From assembly GCF_004054105.1 (NCBI RefSeq), contig NZ_SBLC01000012.1:1-64000 (forward strand): 64,000 nt of DNA. The letters are read 5' to 3'. The DNA comes from Falsigemmobacter intermedius (GTDB taxonomy: Bacteria > Pseudomonadota > Alphaproteobacteria > Rhodobacterales > Rhodobacteraceae). The notes under the pieces are model-generated. The model worked only from the letters and a program-made list of their open reading frames with translations, made no database searches and was not told where the DNA came from. Positions 47,796-57,228 of the stretch are shown here, piece by piece. The position numbers were made by a program, and so were the translations under genes. Each line of letters opens with the position of its first letter. Position 1 is the stretch's first letter.

Positions 47796-49201
47796 AAAAG
47801 ATCCCCGATCAGAAATTCCGCCGCCCGGTCGAGCCGGATATGCGGCAGGCCCTGGCCCGGAACAAGGTCCTGGATCGCCGGGGCAAAACGCATCACGGCA
47901 TAATCGCCGTCAAGCCAACCCGAGGCTCCTTCGCGGGCAGGCACCAGCAGACGCGAAGGGTCTGAGGGCAGATCGCCCGCATACATCGCAGCCACCCTGC
48001 CGGTGTCCGCCAATCGTCCCTGAACCGCCTGAATGCTGTCGGAGCCGCGCTGCAACTCCACTTCCGTGGTGGCGCGGACGGCGGCGATGGCCATGGCGGC
48101 GGTCTCGGCTCCGGCGAAATCGGCGCGGTCTTTGGCCTCGCGCAGCAGGGCGGAAAGGATGGTCACCAGCCGCGCATGCTGGCTGTGGTGCAGGTGATCG
48201 GCGCGGGTAGCGGCAAAGAGGATCCGCTCAACCCGCCGCCCCAGCAGAAGTTCCGAGAGAATGCCCCCGCGACCAGGGCGGAAGGCCCCGAGGATCGCGG
48301 CCATGGCGCGGCGCATATCTTCAAGGGCTGCGGGGCCGGAGTGGATGGCCTGCAGCGCATCCACCAGCACGACCTGACGGTCGATGCGCGAGAAGTGGTC
48401 GCGGAAGAAAGGCCGCACCACGCGGGACTTATAGGCCTCAAAGCGCCGCTCCATCTCACGCCAGAGGCCACGGGAGGCCGGGGTCTCCGGGCGCGGCAGC
48501 GGGGCAAAGGTCAGCGCGGGGCTGCCCTCCATCTCGCCGGGCATCAGGAAGCGGCCGGGCGTGACGTCCGACATCCCCGCCAGACGCAGGGCCGCCAGAA
48601 GGTCACGCCAGGCACCGGCGAGATCTTTCGCCAGAGGCTCATCCCAGGTGGCATCCTCCACCGCGCTCAGAAGGCGAAACCAGGCCTGTGCCTCTTCGCG
48701 TCCCGTCACGCGCGAGAGAACGCCGTCCGACCAGGCCTGATAGCTCAGATCCATCAGGCCGAGATCCAGCAGCCATTCGCCGGGGTAGTCGATGATATCG
48801 AGGTGGACTTTGCGCGGACCGGTGAACTTCAAAAGTCCCGAAGGCCGCATCCGGAAACTCAGCCGCAGCTCGGACACCGCCCGCGTGCTGTCAGGCCAGC
48901 GCGGGGCAGGCCCGGTCAGCGCGCCTAAATGCCCCTCAAAATCAAAGCGCGGCACGGTGTCATCGGGCTGAGGTTGCAGCCAGACGGCTTCAATGCGGCC
49001 CTGAGCTTCGGCCTGAAGCTGCGACATACGGCCCCGGTCGAGAAGGTTTGACACCAGTGAGGTGATGAAAACCGTCTTGCCTGCCCGCGCCAGCCCGGTC
49101 ACGCCAAGGCGGATCACCGGATCGAAGAGGCTTTCTGAAAGCCCCGAGACCCGGCTTGAGACCTCATGGGCCAGATCCTGCGCAAGCTCAGTGACACCCA
49201 T
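47792..49201 (-). CDS. ycjX: YcjX-like P-loop protein (DUF463)
   Basis: A 469-residue nucleotide-binding protein. The Walker A GLARAGKTVFITSLVSNLL is near residues 36-54; DIIDYPGEWLLDLGLM corresponds to the switch/Walker B region and LFAATRADHLHHSQH to a specificity motif, all as in the YcjX family. YcjX is induced by stress in some bacteria, but its role is not defined. It is co-transcribed with priA by a 4-nt overlap. Confidence 0.9.
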   Translation of the reverse strand: MGVTELAQDLAHEVSSRVSGLSESLFDPVIRLGVTGLARAGKTVFITSLVSNLLDRGRMSQLQAEAQGRIEAVWLQPQPDDTVPRFDFEGHLGALTGPAPRWPDSTRAVSELRLSFRMRPSGLLKFTGPRKVHLDIIDYPGEWLLDLGLMDLSYQAWSDGVLSRVTGREEAQAWFRLLSAVEDATWDEPLAKDLAGAWRDLLAALRLAGMSDVTPGRFLMPGEMEGSPALTFAPLPRPETPASRGLWREMERRFEAYKSRVVRPFFRDHFSRIDRQVVLVDALQAIHSGPAALEDMRRAMAAILGAFRPGRGGILSELLLGRRVERILFAATRADHLHHSQHARLVTILSALLREAKDRADFAGAETAAMAIAAVRATTEVELQRGSDSIQAVQGRLADTGRVAAMYAGDLPSDPSRLLVPAREGASGWLDGDYAVMRFAPAIQDLVPGQGLPHIRLDRAAEFLIGDLL

Positions 49202-49298
49202 GGCACGGACTTTCTTTCTCAGGACAGGGTAAGACGGGCAGGGGATCTGCCCCCGCCCCGCTCAATCCAGGCATTCCGGCGCGGGATTTCAAGCCGGA

Positions 49299-49778
49299 TC
49301 AGAGATCTTTATGCTCCGGCGCGCGGCCCGAGGGGGCGCGATAGGGGCGTGTGACGTCTGAGAGCGTCAGATCCAGGCATTCGACGCTCAGCCGCAGCGC
49401 CTCATCGCCTGCCAGCGTCAGATCAAGATAACCCGCGCCATCTTCGGTGGGCGTAAACGTCACCGTCAGCAGCGAGAGCACCAGATCGGCATTGCCGGGC
49501 TTCAGACCCTGACTTGCCACCTTCTGCACATCGCGGATGGTCAGCACGGTGCGGACCCGCTCAAAGGCGCGGTTCTCGCGGCGGGCGTGATCCGCATCTT
49601 CCCAGCGAAAGCGGTTCAGCAGCAGATCAAAGCGGCGGCTTTTCGGCTGCCATTTCACATCGGCTGCGGTGAAGACCGCATCCTGCAGAAGGGCGGCCAG
49701 AACCGGCAGATCCTCAGCGCTCTGCGCCCGCAGGCGCAGGGGCTTTTCGTTGCCGTCCTCAAAACGTGCATCTGCCAT
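49299..49778 (-). CDS. DUF2948 family protein
   Basis: A 159-residue cytoplasmic protein. LRLRAQSAEDLPVLAALLQDAV and VKWQPKSRRFDLLLNRFRWED are the conserved core, and the C-terminal LSVECLDLTLSDVTRPY is also characteristic. In alphaproteobacteria the family lies next to murA, often with hisD, as here with murA 26 nt upstream. Function is unknown; the constant linkage to murA hints at envelope or general housekeeping. Confidence 0.88.
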   Translation of the reverse strand: MADARFEDGNEKPLRLRAQSAEDLPVLAALLQDAVFTAADVKWQPKSRRFDLLLNRFRWEDADHARRENRAFERVRTVLTIRDVQKVASQGLKPGNADLVLSLLTVTFTPTEDGAGYLDLTLAGDEALRLSVECLDLTLSDVTRPYRAPSGRAPEHKDL

Positions 49779-49803
49779 GAACCGCCCTCCTGTTTCTTAG
49801 TGA

Positions 49804-51072
49804 TTATTCCTGAATACGCTCAATCGAGGCACCGCAGGCGCCGAGTTTTTCTTCCACCCGCTCATAGCCGCGATCAAGGTGATAGACGCGTTTCACCAGC
49901 GTCTCACCCTCAGCCGCAAGGCCCGCGAGGATCAGCGAGACTGAGGCCCGCAGATCGGTTGCCATGACCGGCGCACCGCGCAGACGCTCGACCCCGGTCA
50001 CCTTGGCGGTGCCGCCGTGGACGTCGATTTTCGCGCCCATGCGGGTCAGTTCCGGCGCATGCATGAAGCGGTTTTCGAAGATCTTCTCTTCCAGAACCGA
50101 CGTGCCCTCTGCGGTGCAGAGCATAGCCATCATCTGGGCCTGAAGATCGGTCGGGAATCCGGGGAAGGGCTCGGTCACCACATTCACGGCCTTCAGGCGG
50201 CCGTTTTTGCGGCTGACTTTCAGACCGCGTGCGGTTTCTTCCACCGCCACACCGGCTTCATCGAGCTTTTCGGCGAAAGCGGTGACCAGATCCATCCGGC
50301 CGCCCAGGCATTCAACCGTGCCGCCGCAGATCGCCGGGGCCAGCATATAGGTGCCAAGCTCAATGCGGTCAGTGACAACCGGATGGGTCGCGCCATGCAG
50401 GCGGTCAACGCCCTGGATGGTGATGGTCGAAGAACCCTCACCTTCAATCTGTGCACCCATGCGGCGCAGGCAGATCACCAGATCCACGATCTCAGGCTCA
50501 CGGGCGGCGTTTTTCAGCACCGTGGTGCCTTTGGCCAGCACGGCGGCCAGCAGCGCGTTTTCCGTGGCCCCGACTGAGACGAAGGGGAAATCGATCACAG
50601 CACCGCGCAGACCACCGAGGGGCGCTTTTGCCAGCACATAGCCGTCGCGCAGATCAATCTGCGCGCCGAGCGCCTCCATGGCCTTGAGGTGCAGATCGAC
50701 CGGGCGGGCGCCAATGGCACAGCCGCCGGGCAGAGATACCTCCGCCTCACCAAAGCGCGCGAGCAGCGGTCCGAGCACCAGGATCGAGGCGCGCATCTTG
50801 CGCACGATCTCATAATCGGCGTGGCGCGAAGTCAGATCATGCGACGACATCGCCAGAACCTGACCCTGCTGCAGCGGCTGCACTTCGGCGCCAAGGCTTT
50901 GCAGCAGCGTGGTCATGGTGCGGATGTCTGAGAGGCGCGGCGCATTGGTCAGCGTCAGCGGCTCTTCCGACAAAAGCGTCGCGGGCATGAGGGTCAGACA
51001 GGCGTTTTTTGCCCCCGCGATCGGGATCTCACCATTCAGTTCTGCGCCGCCGCGCACCAGGATCGCATCCAT
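49804..51072 (-). CDS. murA: UDP-N-acetylglucosamine 1-carboxyvinyltransferase
   Basis: A 422-residue enolpyruvyl transferase, the first committed step of peptidoglycan synthesis. [15 protein letters not shown] holds the substrate Lys, and [15 protein letters not shown] carries the Cys that phosphoenolpyruvate and fosfomycin modify, so the enzyme should be of the fosfomycin-sensitive type. The repeat of six alpha-beta units is complete. It follows a 55-codon gene by 4 nt and precedes the DUF2948 gene. Confidence 0.96.
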   Translation of the reverse strand: MDAILVRGGAELNGEIPIAGAKNACLTLMPATLLSEEPLTLTNAPRLSDIRTMTTLLQSLGAEVQPLQQGQVLAMSSHDLTSRHADYEIVRKMRASILVLGPLLARFGEAEVSLPGGCAIGARPVDLHLKAMEALGAQIDLRDGYVLAKAPLGGLRGAVIDFPFVSVGATENALLAAVLAKGTTVLKNAAREPEIVDLVICLRRMGAQIEGEGSSTITIQGVDRLHGATHPVVTDRIELGTYMLAPAICGGTVECLGGRMDLVTAFAEKLDEAGVAVEETARGLKVSRKNGRLKAVNVVTEPFPGFPTDLQAQMMAMLCTAEGTSVLEEKIFENRFMHAPELTRMGAKIDVHGGTAKVTGVERLRGAPVMATDLRASVSLILAGLAAEGETLVKRVYHLDRGYERVEEKLGACGASIERIQE

Positions 51073-51076
51073 CGCC

Positions 51077-51244
51077 TCAGTCCTCTTGCCCGTAATCAGT
51101 ATCGGTGTCTTCTGCCTCTGACGCCCGTTCTTTCGCCTGCGCCTTTCGCTTTGCCATATTGGCTTTCAGCGCGGCTTTCAGGCGCGCTTCCCGGCTGTTC
51201 GGGGCGGAGGGCGGGTTTTTCTTCGGAATGTCGCGGGTGGTCAT
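51077..51244 (-). CDS. small basic conserved protein, 55 residues
   Basis: Encodes [20 protein letters not shown] followed by [20 protein letters not shown] and an acidic tail. The [18 protein letters not shown] helix is the part I recall in short proteins preceding murA in Rhodobacteraceae. It is strongly basic in the centre and could bind RNA or DNA, but nothing is established. It is 4 nt before murA, so the two are co-translated. Confidence 0.7.
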   Translation of the reverse strand: MTTRDIPKKNPPSAPNSREARLKAALKANMAKRKAQAKERASEAEDTDTDYGQED

Positions 51245-51309
51245 GATCTGTCTCTAGCTGACGCCGCAGGGCGCGTCCAGTTCCACCCCGATAACCGATT
51301 ATGCGCCCC

Positions 51310-51338
51310 TTGCGAAGCGGCGGCGGCTCGCCTATGTT
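51310..51338 (+). promoter_or_regulatory. candidate ssrA promoter
   Basis: TTGCGA (51310-51315), a 17-bp spacer and TATGTT (51333-51338), placed directly before the acceptor RNA part of the tmRNA gene and divergent from the 55-codon gene. Confidence 0.55.
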
Positions 51339-51345
51339 AAATCTG

Positions 51346-51680
51346 TCTTCGCCGGGGCAACCCACGGGGACTATGGACATAAACGCGCATGGAATAAGCG
51401 GATCGGACCCGGGGGCGGTACCCGGCGGCTCCACCATCATTCTCCTTCGTTTGGGGAGTGTGGGGCCGAAACAGGATCGACGAACGTCTAAAGATGTTTG
51501 CTTTGTCTCGGTGAGCCACCACCGTTATCGGTGCAAAATGTACAGTTGCAAACGACAACCGTGCTCCGGTGGCCCTTGCTGCGTAAGCAGTTCGGGTACC
51601 GAAACTAAGTCCTTGCGGGTAGCACCGTAAGGCGGGGTTCGCAGGTACCTGGCAACAGAAACCTGCACCTTCCCCATCTT
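51346..51680 (+). ncRNA. ssrA: circularly permuted two-piece tmRNA
   Basis: The acceptor half comes first: it ends at 51436 with a T-arm-like CCGGG/CCCGG stem, GGCTCC and an encoded CCA. After an intervening segment (51437-51461) the coding half starts at 51462 with GGGGCCGAAACAGGATCGAC. The acceptor stem GGGGCC/GGCTCC contains G3.U70, the alanine identity pair. The tag reading frame begins at GCA 51548 and encodes ANDNRAPVALAA before TAA 51594-51596. This order matches the permuted ssrA genes of alphaproteobacteria. The outer limits are approximate. Confidence 0.95.
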
Positions 51681-51781
51681 TCAGAATTTTCACACCGGTT
51701 GCGATGCTTCTGGCAGGCGAATGTATGGCCTTGCCTCTACAGCCGCGTGTGACCGGGTTCATCAGGTTCTGACCTGGCAGA

Positions 51782-51848
51782 GGGGGCCTGCGGAGGCGTT
51801 CGCTGCGTTTCATCGCCTTCGGGATGCATCGGCCCCCCTAAGTTTTTT
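51782..51848 (+). terminator. large bulged hairpin with U run after ssrA
   Basis: GGGGGCC (51782-51788) pairs with GGCCCCC (51831-51837); inside, GGAGGCG (51792-51798) pairs with CGCCTTC (51814-51820). The structure is followed by AGTTTTTTC. It could be the ssrA terminator or the 3' end of a separate short RNA. Confidence 0.6.
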
Positions 51849-52032
51849 CAGAAATTTGTTGCAAAATGTTGCCAGAGGGCCGGGGTAGCCCCTGTGACAG
51901 CTTCTGTTACAATTAATCCTGATTGAAATGGTAGACTTCATTCCGGCCCGGGGGTAATCGCCTCGTCAACCCGCGGATGCAGCCGGTTGGCAGCGACCGC
52001 CCCTCACATTTCTACTGCCGGAGTTCGTCTGA
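51849..52032. promoter_or_regulatory. upstream region of the TonB-dependent receptor
   Basis: AT-richer than its surroundings at 51841-51935, where the receptor promoter should lie. I could not identify a clear iron-regulator operator or a definite -35/-10 pair. Confidence 0.3.
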
Positions 52033-54096
52033 ATGTCTGTCGCCCCCACGACCGCCTCCCGTCTCGCCCGTGCCCGCCTTCTGACCGGCTGTGCGCTGAT
52101 CAGCGCCGCGCTGCCCTTTGCTGCCCTGGCCCAGGATGCAGCGACCGATGATGACGTGCAGCTTGATGCGGTGCTCGTCAGCTCGGCTTCGGGTAAAGCG
52201 ACCTCGCTGCAGGACGCGCCCGCTTCGATCACGGTGATTGGCGCCGAAGAGCTGGCGGCAACCGGCGCACGCGATCTGCAGGACGTGCTGCGCACCGTGC
52301 CGGGTCTGAACATCACCAACGGGAACGACGGCGGCAAATCGGTGTCGTTCCGGGGTATGTCTTCTTCCCGTACTCTGACGCTGGTCGATGGTCGCCGTAC
52401 GTCGACCCGGGCCACCATGCCGCGTGATTATCAGGGGGATCTGAGTGTCGTGCCGGTGGATGCCATCGAGCGCATCGAGATCGTGCGCGGTCCGATGTCG
52501 ACGCTCTATGGCTCGGATGCCATGGGTGGTGTGATTAACATCATTACTAAAAAAGGATATGACCAGTGGTCGGGATCAACCACGGTTGAATCCACAGTTG
52601 GCGAGCGCAGTGGCACCGCTGACGGTCATAACATTTCGGGATTCGTCACTGGCCCCCTCGGCAAGGATCTTACACTTTCCGCCTGGGGAAAATACAGCAA
52701 GGTGGAAAGCCCTTCTGCTGCTACCGACGGACGCGTCGCGGCCAAAGGAAACGTCACCCGCAGTGGCGGTGTCCGGTTTGACTGGGCTCAGTCAGAGGTT
52801 ATGTCCTGGAGTGCTGAGATTGGCCGCACCTCTGAGAACTATCTGGATAATCCTCTTACGGCCGATAGTGAGGCGCGCACTGTCAGCCGCGATTCAGCGG
52901 GCATAACCAATACCTGGGCTCTGGGTGGCGGCACGCTGGAGACGGCCCTGCGGTTCGAATTTTCAGAGAACGTGAAAGAGGGCGATGAAGATAAGCCCGT
53001 CAGCTATGACACGCGCACGTTCGACACGCGCTATGTCAACAGCACCAATCTTGGCGGGCGCCCACTGGATTACACTCTGGGCTTCACGGCTACCCAGGAG
53101 AAACTTTACGATCCTCTCTACTCCAATCGTGGCAGAACGCTTGTCGAGGGGCGGACGGCTACAGCAGCTCTGTATGCGGAAGGCCGTCTGCAGTTCAGCG
53201 ACGCTTTGACCCTGACCGCCGGCCTGCGGGTCGATCAGCATGACAAATATGGCGTTCATGCGACCCCCCGGCTTTATGCCAACTACGATTTCGGCGGTGG
53301 ACTGGTGCTGAAGGCAGGCTATAGCCAGGCTTTCGTCGCACCTGACCTGCGAAATTTGAACCCCGACTATCTGCTCACCTCGCGCGGGACTGCCTGTCTG
53401 CCCTATGTGCCTGTCGTTACCCCGACCTGCAGTGTCTATGGCAACCCCGAACTGCGTCCTGAGACGTCGCATAACTACGAGTTGGGGTTGAATTATCAGG
53501 GTGAGACCCTGAGCTGGGAAGTCACGGGCTTTTACAATGATGTCAGCGACATGATCGGGGCACAGAAGCTGCAGCCCGGTGATGAAGGCTACGATCCCGC
53601 TCAGGAATATTTCCGCCGAGCAAACTTTGACGCAGGTAAAACGGCAGGCATCGAGGCCGGATTCAGCAAGGAGATCAATGAGAAGGTTAGTCTGACAGGA
53701 ACGGCAACCTGGATCGGTAAGTCCTCTTTCCGCTATACCGGGATCGATGTTGATTTCCCCATGGCCGCGACGCCTGAGTGGAACGTCAGCTTTGGAGGAA
53801 ATTACCGGGCAACCGACCGCCTGAAGCTTAACGGCGCGGTCAATTACGTCGGTAAGCAGGCGAATCCGGTTACGGTTGCCGATATTGCGGGTGCAGGCGG
53901 CGGCACGGGGGCAGTGACCCGCGGGCAGAACAGCAAAGGCTACTTCCTTGTCAACGTGGGTGCGAGCTATGAGCTGACCGACAAGGTCACCGTAAATCTT
54001 GGTATCGACAACCTCTTCGATAAACAGCCGGAAACGGCGGTTGAATATCGGGAAAACGGACGTCTGTTCCGACTTGGTATGACCACACGCTTCTGA
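52033..54096 (+). CDS. TonB-dependent outer membrane receptor
   Basis: A 687-residue receptor of the CirA/FepA-like group. A signal peptide ending at AALAQ precedes the plug domain, which has LQDAPASITVIGAEEL, LQDVLRTVPGLNI, the IERIEIVRGPMSTLYGSDA motif and GGVINIITKK. The barrel ends with LFRLGMTTRF, aromatic at the terminus. The QLDAVLVSSA segment just after the signal peptide is the likely TonB box region. The ligand is probably a ferric siderophore or similar chelate. From about 52550 to 53900 the codon use is less GC-rich than in the plug. Confidence 0.9.
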   Translation: MSVAPTTASRLARARLLTGCALISAALPFAALAQDAATDDDVQLDAVLVSSASGKATSLQDAPASITVIGAEELAATGARDLQDVLRTVPGLNITNGNDGGKSVSFRGMSSSRTLTLVDGRRTSTRATMPRDYQGDLSVVPVDAIERIEIVRGPMSTLYGSDAMGGVINIITKKGYDQWSGSTTVESTVGERSGTADGHNISGFVTGPLGKDLTLSAWGKYSKVESPSAATDGRVAAKGNVTRSGGVRFDWAQSEVMSWSAEIGRTSENYLDNPLTADSEARTVSRDSAGITNTWALGGGTLETALRFEFSENVKEGDEDKPVSYDTRTFDTRYVNSTNLGGRPLDYTLGFTATQEKLYDPLYSNRGRTLVEGRTATAALYAEGRLQFSDALTLTAGLRVDQHDKYGVHATPRLYANYDFGGGLVLKAGYSQAFVAPDLRNLNPDYLLTSRGTACLPYVPVVTPTCSVYGNPELRPETSHNYELGLNYQGETLSWEVTGFYNDVSDMIGAQKLQPGDEGYDPAQEYFRRANFDAGKTAGIEAGFSKEINEKVSLTGTATWIGKSSFRYTGIDVDFPMAATPEWNVSFGGNYRATDRLKLNGAVNYVGKQANPVTVADIAGAGGGTGAVTRGQNSKGYFLVNVGASYELTDKVTVNLGIDNLFDKQPETAVEYRENGRLFRLGMTTRF

Positions 54097-54120
54097 GTTC
54101 AGCACCTGAACCTGGGATTT

Positions 54121-54138
54121 GGCAGCCTTCGGGCTGCC
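54121..54138 (+). terminator. terminator of the TonB-dependent receptor gene
   Basis: GGCAGCC-TTCG-GGCTGCC followed by AATTTCGTTT. Confidence 0.88.
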
Positions 54139-54174
54139 AATTTCGTTTATCGGCCTACATTTGACGCCAAAAAG

Positions 54175-54200
54175 AAACGGCGGGCCGAAGCCCGCCGTTT
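54175..54200 (-). terminator. terminator of rlmN
   Basis: An 11-bp stem (54175-54185 with 54190-54200) with a tetraloop, followed by CTTTTTGG on the minus strand. Confidence 0.9.
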
Positions 54201-54220
54201 ATGCGTATGGTGTGAATAAT

Positions 54221-55426
54221 TCAGAGACCCGCTTCGGCCTCGATCAGTGCGCGGCTCTTGCGCTGGCGCTCGGTCGCGGATTTCAGCTGGCCACAGGCGG
54301 CCATGATGTCCTCGCCGCGCGGGGTGCGGATCGGCGAGGCATAGCCGGCTTTATAGACGATATCGGCGAAAGCCTCGATGCGCTCCCAGTCCGACCGGGT
54401 ATAGGGCGAGCCGGGCCATTCGTTGAAGGGGATCAGGTTGATCTTCGCCGGGATCCCCTGGATCAGACGCACCAGACGGCGGGCATCGGCGTCCGAGTCG
54501 TTCACATCTTTCAGCATCACATATTCAAAGGTGATGCGTTCCGAGTTCGACAGCTTGGGGTATTCGCGAAGTGCGGTCAGCAGCTTCTCGATGTTCCATT
54601 TTTTGTTGATCGGCACCAGGACGTCGCGCACCTCATCGGTGGTGGCGTGGAAGCTGATCGCGAGCTGGCAGCCGATCTCCTCAGCGGTGCGGGCAATCTC
54701 AGGCACCACGCCCGAGGTCGAGAGCGTGATGCGGCGGCGGCCAAGGGCCAGGCCTTCGCCGTCCATCACCACGCGCATCGCGTCGCGGACGTTCTCAAAG
54801 TTATAAAGCGGCTCACCCATGCCCATGAGCACGATGTTCGACACCAGACGCTGCTCAATCGAGCCCTGACCCACCTCGGGCCATTCGCCCAGATCATCGC
54901 GCGCCACCAGAAGCTGGCCGACGATCTCACCTGCGGTCAGGTTGCGCACCAGTTTCTGCGTGCCGGTGTGGCAGAACGAACAGGTGAGCGTGCAGCCCAC
55001 CTGGCTCGACACGCAAAGCGTGCCGCGACCCTCTTCGGGGATATAGACCGCCTCAACCTCATGGCCACCGGCGATGCGCAGCAGATACTTGCGGGTGCCA
55101 TCGGCCGAGATCTGACGGGTCACGATCTCGGGCAGGGCAATTTCAAAATGCTCAGCCAGCAGGGCGCGGTAGTCTTTCGACAGATTGGTCATCGAGGCGA
55201 AGTCGCGCACACCCCAGTGATACATCCACAGCCAGATCTGGCCGAGGCGCATCTTCACCTGTTTCTCCGGCGTGCCTGCCGTCAGAAGCGCCTCGCGCAG
55301 CTGTTCGCGGGTGAGACCCACAAGGTTCACCTTTCCCCCTTCCGGCAGTTTGCGCGGAATGGTCATCACATCCTGGGTGATCGGGGCGGTCGCGGCGGCA
55401 GGCGCAGCAGTCTGAGCGGCGGTCAT
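54221..55426 (-). CDS. rlmN: dual-specificity 23S rRNA A2503 / tRNA A37 C2-methyltransferase
   Basis: A 401-residue radical SAM methylase. The cluster motif [11 protein letters not shown] gives the three Fe-S cysteines, and the C-terminal DIMAACGQL holds the Cys that forms the transient methyl-RNA adduct. [15 protein letters not shown] in the N-terminal domain is also typical. ATG 55426 is chosen; an in-frame upstream ATG would add 28 unconserved residues. It stands alone between the receptor gene and the exbB operon. Confidence 0.95.
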   Translation of the reverse strand: MTAAQTAAPAAATAPITQDVMTIPRKLPEGGKVNLVGLTREQLREALLTAGTPEKQVKMRLGQIWLWMYHWGVRDFASMTNLSKDYRALLAEHFEIALPEIVTRQISADGTRKYLLRIAGGHEVEAVYIPEEGRGTLCVSSQVGCTLTCSFCHTGTQKLVRNLTAGEIVGQLLVARDDLGEWPEVGQGSIEQRLVSNIVLMGMGEPLYNFENVRDAMRVVMDGEGLALGRRRITLSTSGVVPEIARTAEEIGCQLAISFHATTDEVRDVLVPINKKWNIEKLLTALREYPKLSNSERITFEYVMLKDVNDSDADARRLVRLIQGIPAKINLIPFNEWPGSPYTRSDWERIEAFADIVYKAGYASPIRTPRGEDIMAACGQLKSATERQRKSRALIEAEAGL

Positions 55427-55503
55427 GGGCAAATCCTCGGGCTGAGCGCCGTATATAGACTGAAAGCGGTGAAAAGCAAAAGGGGCGGGCAGGAAAATGT
55501 GAT

Positions 55504-55520
55504 GTGACACAGTTTGTCAC
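55504..55520. promoter_or_regulatory. palindromic operator candidate between rlmN and exbB
   Basis: GTGACA (55504-55509) and TGTCAC (55515-55520) form a perfect 6-bp inverted repeat with a 5-bp spacer in the divergent gap. It is upstream of a possible exbB promoter (CTGTCA at 55541, 17-bp spacer, TATAAC at 55564). Confidence 0.4.
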
Positions 55521-55602
55521 CTTTGGCCCGGAGGGTCGGGCTGTCAATTCCTGACTATTTTTGTATAACTCCCGCGAATCGTACCAGAGATCGGACCCTG
55601 TT

Positions 55603-56745
55603 ATGCCCCGGCTTTCTACTCTTCCCGCCAGCGCGCTGTTGGTTTTCGGACTGGCGACCGCCGCCGTGGCACAGACCTCTGATGCGGGGCAGGGCGTCAC
55701 TCCGGCAGCTCCGGCTGAGACTTCCGCGCCTGCTGTGGCGGCCCCGGCCGCGCCAGTGGTCCCGGCTCCCGCGCCCGAAGCGGCCTCTCCGCAAGAAACG
55801 GCCCCGGCGGCGGTGTCCCCGGCGGCTCCGGTCATCGGAACTGCGCCGGTGTCGGACGCCCCCGCGCAGTCGGAGCCCGCTGCGGCATCTCAGGCAGGAT
55901 CTCAGGCCGCGGCCCCTGCCGATGCGGCAGCCGCTGAGGGGGCTGAAGCCACGGAGGGGCTGCGCGAGATCGGCCTGAACGGTCGTCGCGGCGGCGGGCA
56001 TCATCATCGGGGCGGCCCGGATCACGGGGGCGTTCAGCCGGGGGCTGCTCCTCAGACTGCGGCGCATGACCTCTCGCCGGAGGGCATGTATCGCCAGGCG
56101 GATGCGGTTGTGAAAGCGGTGATGATCCTGCTGGCTGTCGCGGCTTTCCTCACCTGGACGATCTTTGTTTTCAAGATGATCGAGATCGGCTTTGCCAAAG
56201 CCCGCGCCCGCAGGGCGGCACGGCTTCTGACCCGCGCCCCCTCGCTTGAGGCGGCAGTGCGCGATCTTGGAGAGCGTCGGGATCCGGCGGCCTTTATGGC
56301 CCGGGCGATCCATGAAGAATATGGCCGCTCGGATGCGGTTCTCGACGGTGCCGGTGCCGAAGGGCTGAAAGAGCGCGCCGTCTCGATCGTGGGGCGGGTC
56401 GATGCCCAGGCCACCGCGCGTCTGCGCCGGGGGATGGGCGTTCTGGCGACCGTGGGATCTGTCTCGCCGTTTGTGGGCCTGTTCGGCACCGTCTGGGGGA
56501 TCATGAACTCCTTTATCGGTATTGCCGAAAGCGGCACCACCAACCTCGCCGTCGTGGCACCGGGGATCGCAGAGGCGCTGTTTGCGACCGCGATCGGCCT
56601 TGTGGCGGCAATTCCGGCGGTGGTGATCTACAACCATTTCACGCGCGGGATCGCAGCCTATAAGCTGAACCTCGGCGATGCCGGCGCCGCCGCGCTGCGC
56701 CTGCTGAGCCGTGACATCGATTTCCGTCACCTGAAGGGGAACTGA
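55603..56745 (+). CDS. exbB: TonB-system energizer ExbB (MotA/TolQ/ExbB proton channel)
   Basis: A 380-residue inner-membrane protein. A signal peptide (MPRLSTLPASALLVFGLATA) is followed by about 100 residues of Ala/Pro-rich periplasmic linker and a His/Gly patch with H133-H135 and H141. The ExbB core then starts: a helix near 172-192, a cytoplasmic loop with SPFVGLFGTVWGIMNSFIGI at the third helix region, and GIAEALFATAIGLVAAIPAV at the end. With ExbD and TonB it converts proton flow into outer-membrane transport energy. It starts at ATG 55603 and ends 3 nt before exbD. Confidence 0.92.
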   Translation: MPRLSTLPASALLVFGLATAAVAQTSDAGQGVTPAAPAETSAPAVAAPAAPVVPAPAPEAASPQETAPAAVSPAAPVIGTAPVSDAPAQSEPAAASQAGSQAAAPADAAAAEGAEATEGLREIGLNGRRGGGHHHRGGPDHGGVQPGAAPQTAAHDLSPEGMYRQADAVVKAVMILLAVAAFLTWTIFVFKMIEIGFAKARARRAARLLTRAPSLEAAVRDLGERRDPAAFMARAIHEEYGRSDAVLDGAGAEGLKERAVSIVGRVDAQATARLRRGMGVLATVGSVSPFVGLFGTVWGIMNSFIGIAESGTTNLAVVAPGIAEALFATAIGLVAAIPAVVIYNHFTRGIAAYKLNLGDAGAAALRLLSRDIDFRHLKGN

Positions 56746-56748
56746 GCC

Positions 56749-57224
<476 letters not shown>

Positions 57225-57228
<4 letters not shown>

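Noticed and set aside
51337-51813. A 158-residue minus-strand frame across the tmRNA
   Set aside because: It overlaps the whole ssrA gene in antisense and has no ribosome-binding site or domain features.
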